Shown here: positions 5,989 to 7,500 of the stretch, one piece after another
How positions within the stretch are numbered: position 1 is the first letter of the stretch
Layout of the letters: the number at the start of each line of letters is the position of its first letter
Source: an uncultured Clostridia bacterium
GTDB taxonomy: Bacteria > Bacillota > Clostridia > Oscillospirales > Ruminococcaceae
Direction of reading: 5' to 3'
Length of the DNA: 7,500 bases
Assembly: GCA_947632425.1 (NCBI GenBank)
Contig: CANRPG010000093.1
Location: 1-7,500, forward strand
Position numbers and translations under genes: made by a program
The notes under the pieces: generated by a model
The model's input: the letters and a program-made list of their open reading frames with translations, nothing else
Told to the model about the DNA's origin: nothing
Databases searched by the model: none

Positions 5989-6065
5989 ATACCCCTTTTG
6001 ATGTGTACTTATTTGTGAAAGCATTTTTATGCACATTTTCAAAAGGGGTATTTTCTCTTTTGAAA
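5989..6065 (+). promoter_or_regulatory. Overlapping inverted repeats: two mutually exclusive hairpins ahead of the permease gene
   Basis: TACCCCTTTTGA (5990-6001) is the exact inverse of TCAAAAGGGGTA (6039-6050). A further ATGTG (6001-6005) / CACAT (6032-6036) pairing is possible with a small bulge. The T-rich stretch after it (6049-6061) would make it a moderate terminator. TTTCAAAAG (6037-6045), part of the 3' arm, can pair instead with CTTTTGAAA (6057-6065), which lies just ahead of the Shine-Dalgarno AAGGAGG (6074-6080). This has the form of an attenuator or switch, or of a protein operator. No convincing sigma-A promoter was found in 5915-6087. Pairings are seen directly; function is inference. 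Confidence 0.5.
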
Positions 6066-6087
6066 GGAATTTTAAGGAGGACTGTTT

Positions 6088-7500
6088 ATGTTTAAAATGG
6101 TGTACAAAAATCTCACGGGGCAATTTAAAAAGCAGCGAATGTTGTCGCTGCTGCTGGTGCTTAATATTGTAATTTCTTGCCTTGTTATATGCTTTTCATA
6201 CGGGCTGTATCAGAATTACAATGTTATTGTACGTGACGGCGAAAGCGATCAAATGCTGCATCTGGACGTTGAAATAAAGCCGGAGCTTCTTTCCACCGAC
6301 CCGGATAAGCCGCTGACTTGTGAAGTAACTTTGCAAAATGTGTATGACTTTATAAACTCGCTTTCTGATGAGACTATAGATAATGTACGCTATGTGACCT
6401 TTTTCGTCGGCTATGAAAACAATGTGTACGTTCACGAAAATGAGAAAAGCGGTTACTATATTCAGACGGCATATCTTACAAGAAGTAAAGAAGGTCTTAC
6501 AGACGGCGAAGAATGGGATTATATCGATGACCGTTATTTTGTAAACGGCGACAAGGTCGCGTTGGTAGGCGAAGAATTGTTTCAAGGTCATAATGCCATG
6601 GGTGTATATTCGTGGGGCATAGCCTGCCTTGCGTCTCCCGGCGGCAGTAAATATTCTGTAGAAGCCAATGAAAATACATTTCTGCCCGATAAATGCGACG
6701 AGATAGAAATAGAGGGCGAAAAGTACAAAATAGTCGCCGCGCCCGAGAAATACGATATGATCTACATTCCATGCACATCGCTTGACCCGTCGACAAAACT
6801 GAGCAGTCATTATATCATAATATATTTCAAAAACGGCATGACTCTTGACCAGTACAAGGATATTTGCAGCGCTCTTAAAACCAGCATGGGTGATATGATC
6901 AATATTCCGGAAGTTGAGCTTACCGAGGCATCGCAGATATATTACTACAAAACTATAATGCTTATCTCGGTAGTTATCGCAGTGCTGGCTGCAATAAACA
7001 TGGCAATACTGTATCGCTACATACTCGAAAAGCGTTCATCACAGCTTGCTATTTTCAGAATATGCGGCTGCTCAAAAGGTAAAGCAATAATGTCTTATCT
7101 TCTTGAATGTCTTTGCATAAATGCGCCGCTTTTTGCCATCACGCAGCTGGTTTATCATAAACTTATCATGCCGCAGCTTACTTCTCTCTTCCCGAACATG
7201 GCAGGTGCTTACAGCTTTAAACTATACGCTGCTATCTTTGGTTTGTATATTGCAGCATCTACGCTCGTAATGCTTATAATGATAATACACACCGTTCGCT
7301 CTCACAGCCTTGTTGCGCTTAAAAGCGCAGGCAAGTCAACAGGAAAAGCAGGCGGCATAATGAAAGTTTTTGAAGTGATACAGCTTTCAGCCGTGCTGAC
7401 AATGATAATTCTGATAGTATCAGCAATAATTTCAAGATATTCGCTGTATACGCCGTTTGAGCAGTATCTCACACAAAAAGGGTATATGGTGTTTGCAGAT
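6088..7500 (+). CDS. FtsX/MacB-type ABC transporter permease, N-terminal 471 residues (3' end outside window)
   Basis: The frame is open from ATG 6088, 7 nt after AAGGAGG (6074-6080), to the window edge with no stop. FtsX-type permeases work with a separate ATPase in lipoprotein or antimicrobial-peptide handling or as mechanotransmitters. A membrane segment at about residues 18-40 follows a basic N-terminus (KNLTGQFKKQR). Then comes a large predicted extracytoplasmic domain, about 41-285, rich in acidic and aromatic residues. A second membrane segment at about 288-312 is followed by the cytoplasmic coupling loop YILEKRSSQLAIFRICGCSK (about 311-330), which matches the FtsX-family pattern. Further membrane segments lie at about 333-357, 377-402 and 429-449. 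The segment after residue 425 suggests a two-module permease of the longer (BceB-like or YhgE-independent) kind. No ATPase gene is visible, so it should lie beyond the window. Substrate is unknown. Confidence 0.85.
   Translation, partial: MFKMVYKNLTGQFKKQRMLSLLLVLNIVISCLVICFSYGLYQNYNVIVRDGESDQMLHLDVEIKPELLSTDPDKPLTCEVTLQNVYDFINSLSDETIDNVRYVTFFVGYENNVYVHENEKSGYYIQTAYLTRSKEGLTDGEEWDYIDDRYFVNGDKVALVGEELFQGHNAMGVYSWGIACLASPGGSKYSVEANENTFLPDKCDEIEIEGEKYKIVAAPEKYDMIYIPCTSLDPSTKLSSHYIIIYFKNGMTLDQYKDICSALKTSMGDMINIPEVELTEASQIYYYKTIMLISVVIAVLAAINMAILYRYILEKRSSQLAIFRICGCSKGKAIMSYLLECLCINAPLFAITQLVYHKLIMPQLTSLFPNMAGAYSFKLYAAIFGLYIAASTLVMLIMIIHTVRSHSLVALKSAGKSTGKAGGIMKVFEVIQLSAVLTMIILIVSAIISRYSLYTPFEQYLTQKGYMVFAD

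Noticed and set aside
6196..6810. 204-codon open frame on the minus strand opposite the permease gene
   Set aside because: The + strand frame is continuous with membrane segments and an FtsX loop. The minus frame has a composition typical of an antisense shadow.
1..7500. CRISPR arrays, tRNA or rRNA genes, transposase genes, phage genes
   Set aside because: None was seen on either strand. There are no regularly spaced repeats, no cloverleaf candidates and no recombinase-like proteins.

Overview
The window reads as ordinary chromosomal DNA from a Gram-positive anaerobe of the class Clostridia, probably a Ruminococcus-like member of the Oscillospiraceae. This rests on the V-type ATPase genes, strong GGAGG ribosome binding sites, consensus sigma-A promoters, the S15 and PNPase sequences and the codon use. 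It is inferred by eye, without a database search. All genes are on the + strand. TGA acts as a normal stop.

Layout. 1-957 is the tail of a V-type ATPase operon: the end of subunit B and a complete subunit D that starts at TTG, closed by a hairpin terminator. 1014-1407 holds a near-consensus extended -10 promoter, a structured leader of about 90 nt and rpsO (ribosomal protein S15), closed by a strong GC-rich terminator. 1471-1576 is a 106-bp near-palindromic element flanked by TATG direct repeats. It is followed by an AT-rich tandem repeat with two TATAAT boxes and then pnp (polynucleotide phosphorylase, 706 aa), which ends in a textbook terminator. 3822-5914 is a two-gene unit with a perfect TTGACA-17-TATAAT promoter: an acetolactate synthase large-subunit homologue overlapping by one base a normal ilvN (regulatory small subunit). 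5915-6087 carries inverted repeats that can form two mutually exclusive hairpins. 6088-7500 is the first 471 codons of an FtsX-type ABC transporter permease that runs off the window.

The most notable point is the large-subunit homologue. It keeps the acetolactate synthase fold signatures through its first two domains and the N-terminal glutamate, but the thiamine diphosphate/Mg motif (GDG...NN) is replaced by Ser-Leu-Arg...Lys-Tyr, the VGQHQ-like motif is lost, and about 20 residues after it are missing. The frame is intact over 508 codons and the partner ilvN looks fully functional, including its predicted valine-site residues. The pair may therefore be a pseudo-enzyme plus regulatory subunit, not a working biosynthetic synthase. 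The other points of interest are regulatory: the rpsO leader, the long hairpin between rpsO and pnp, and the switch-like repeats ahead of the permease gene.
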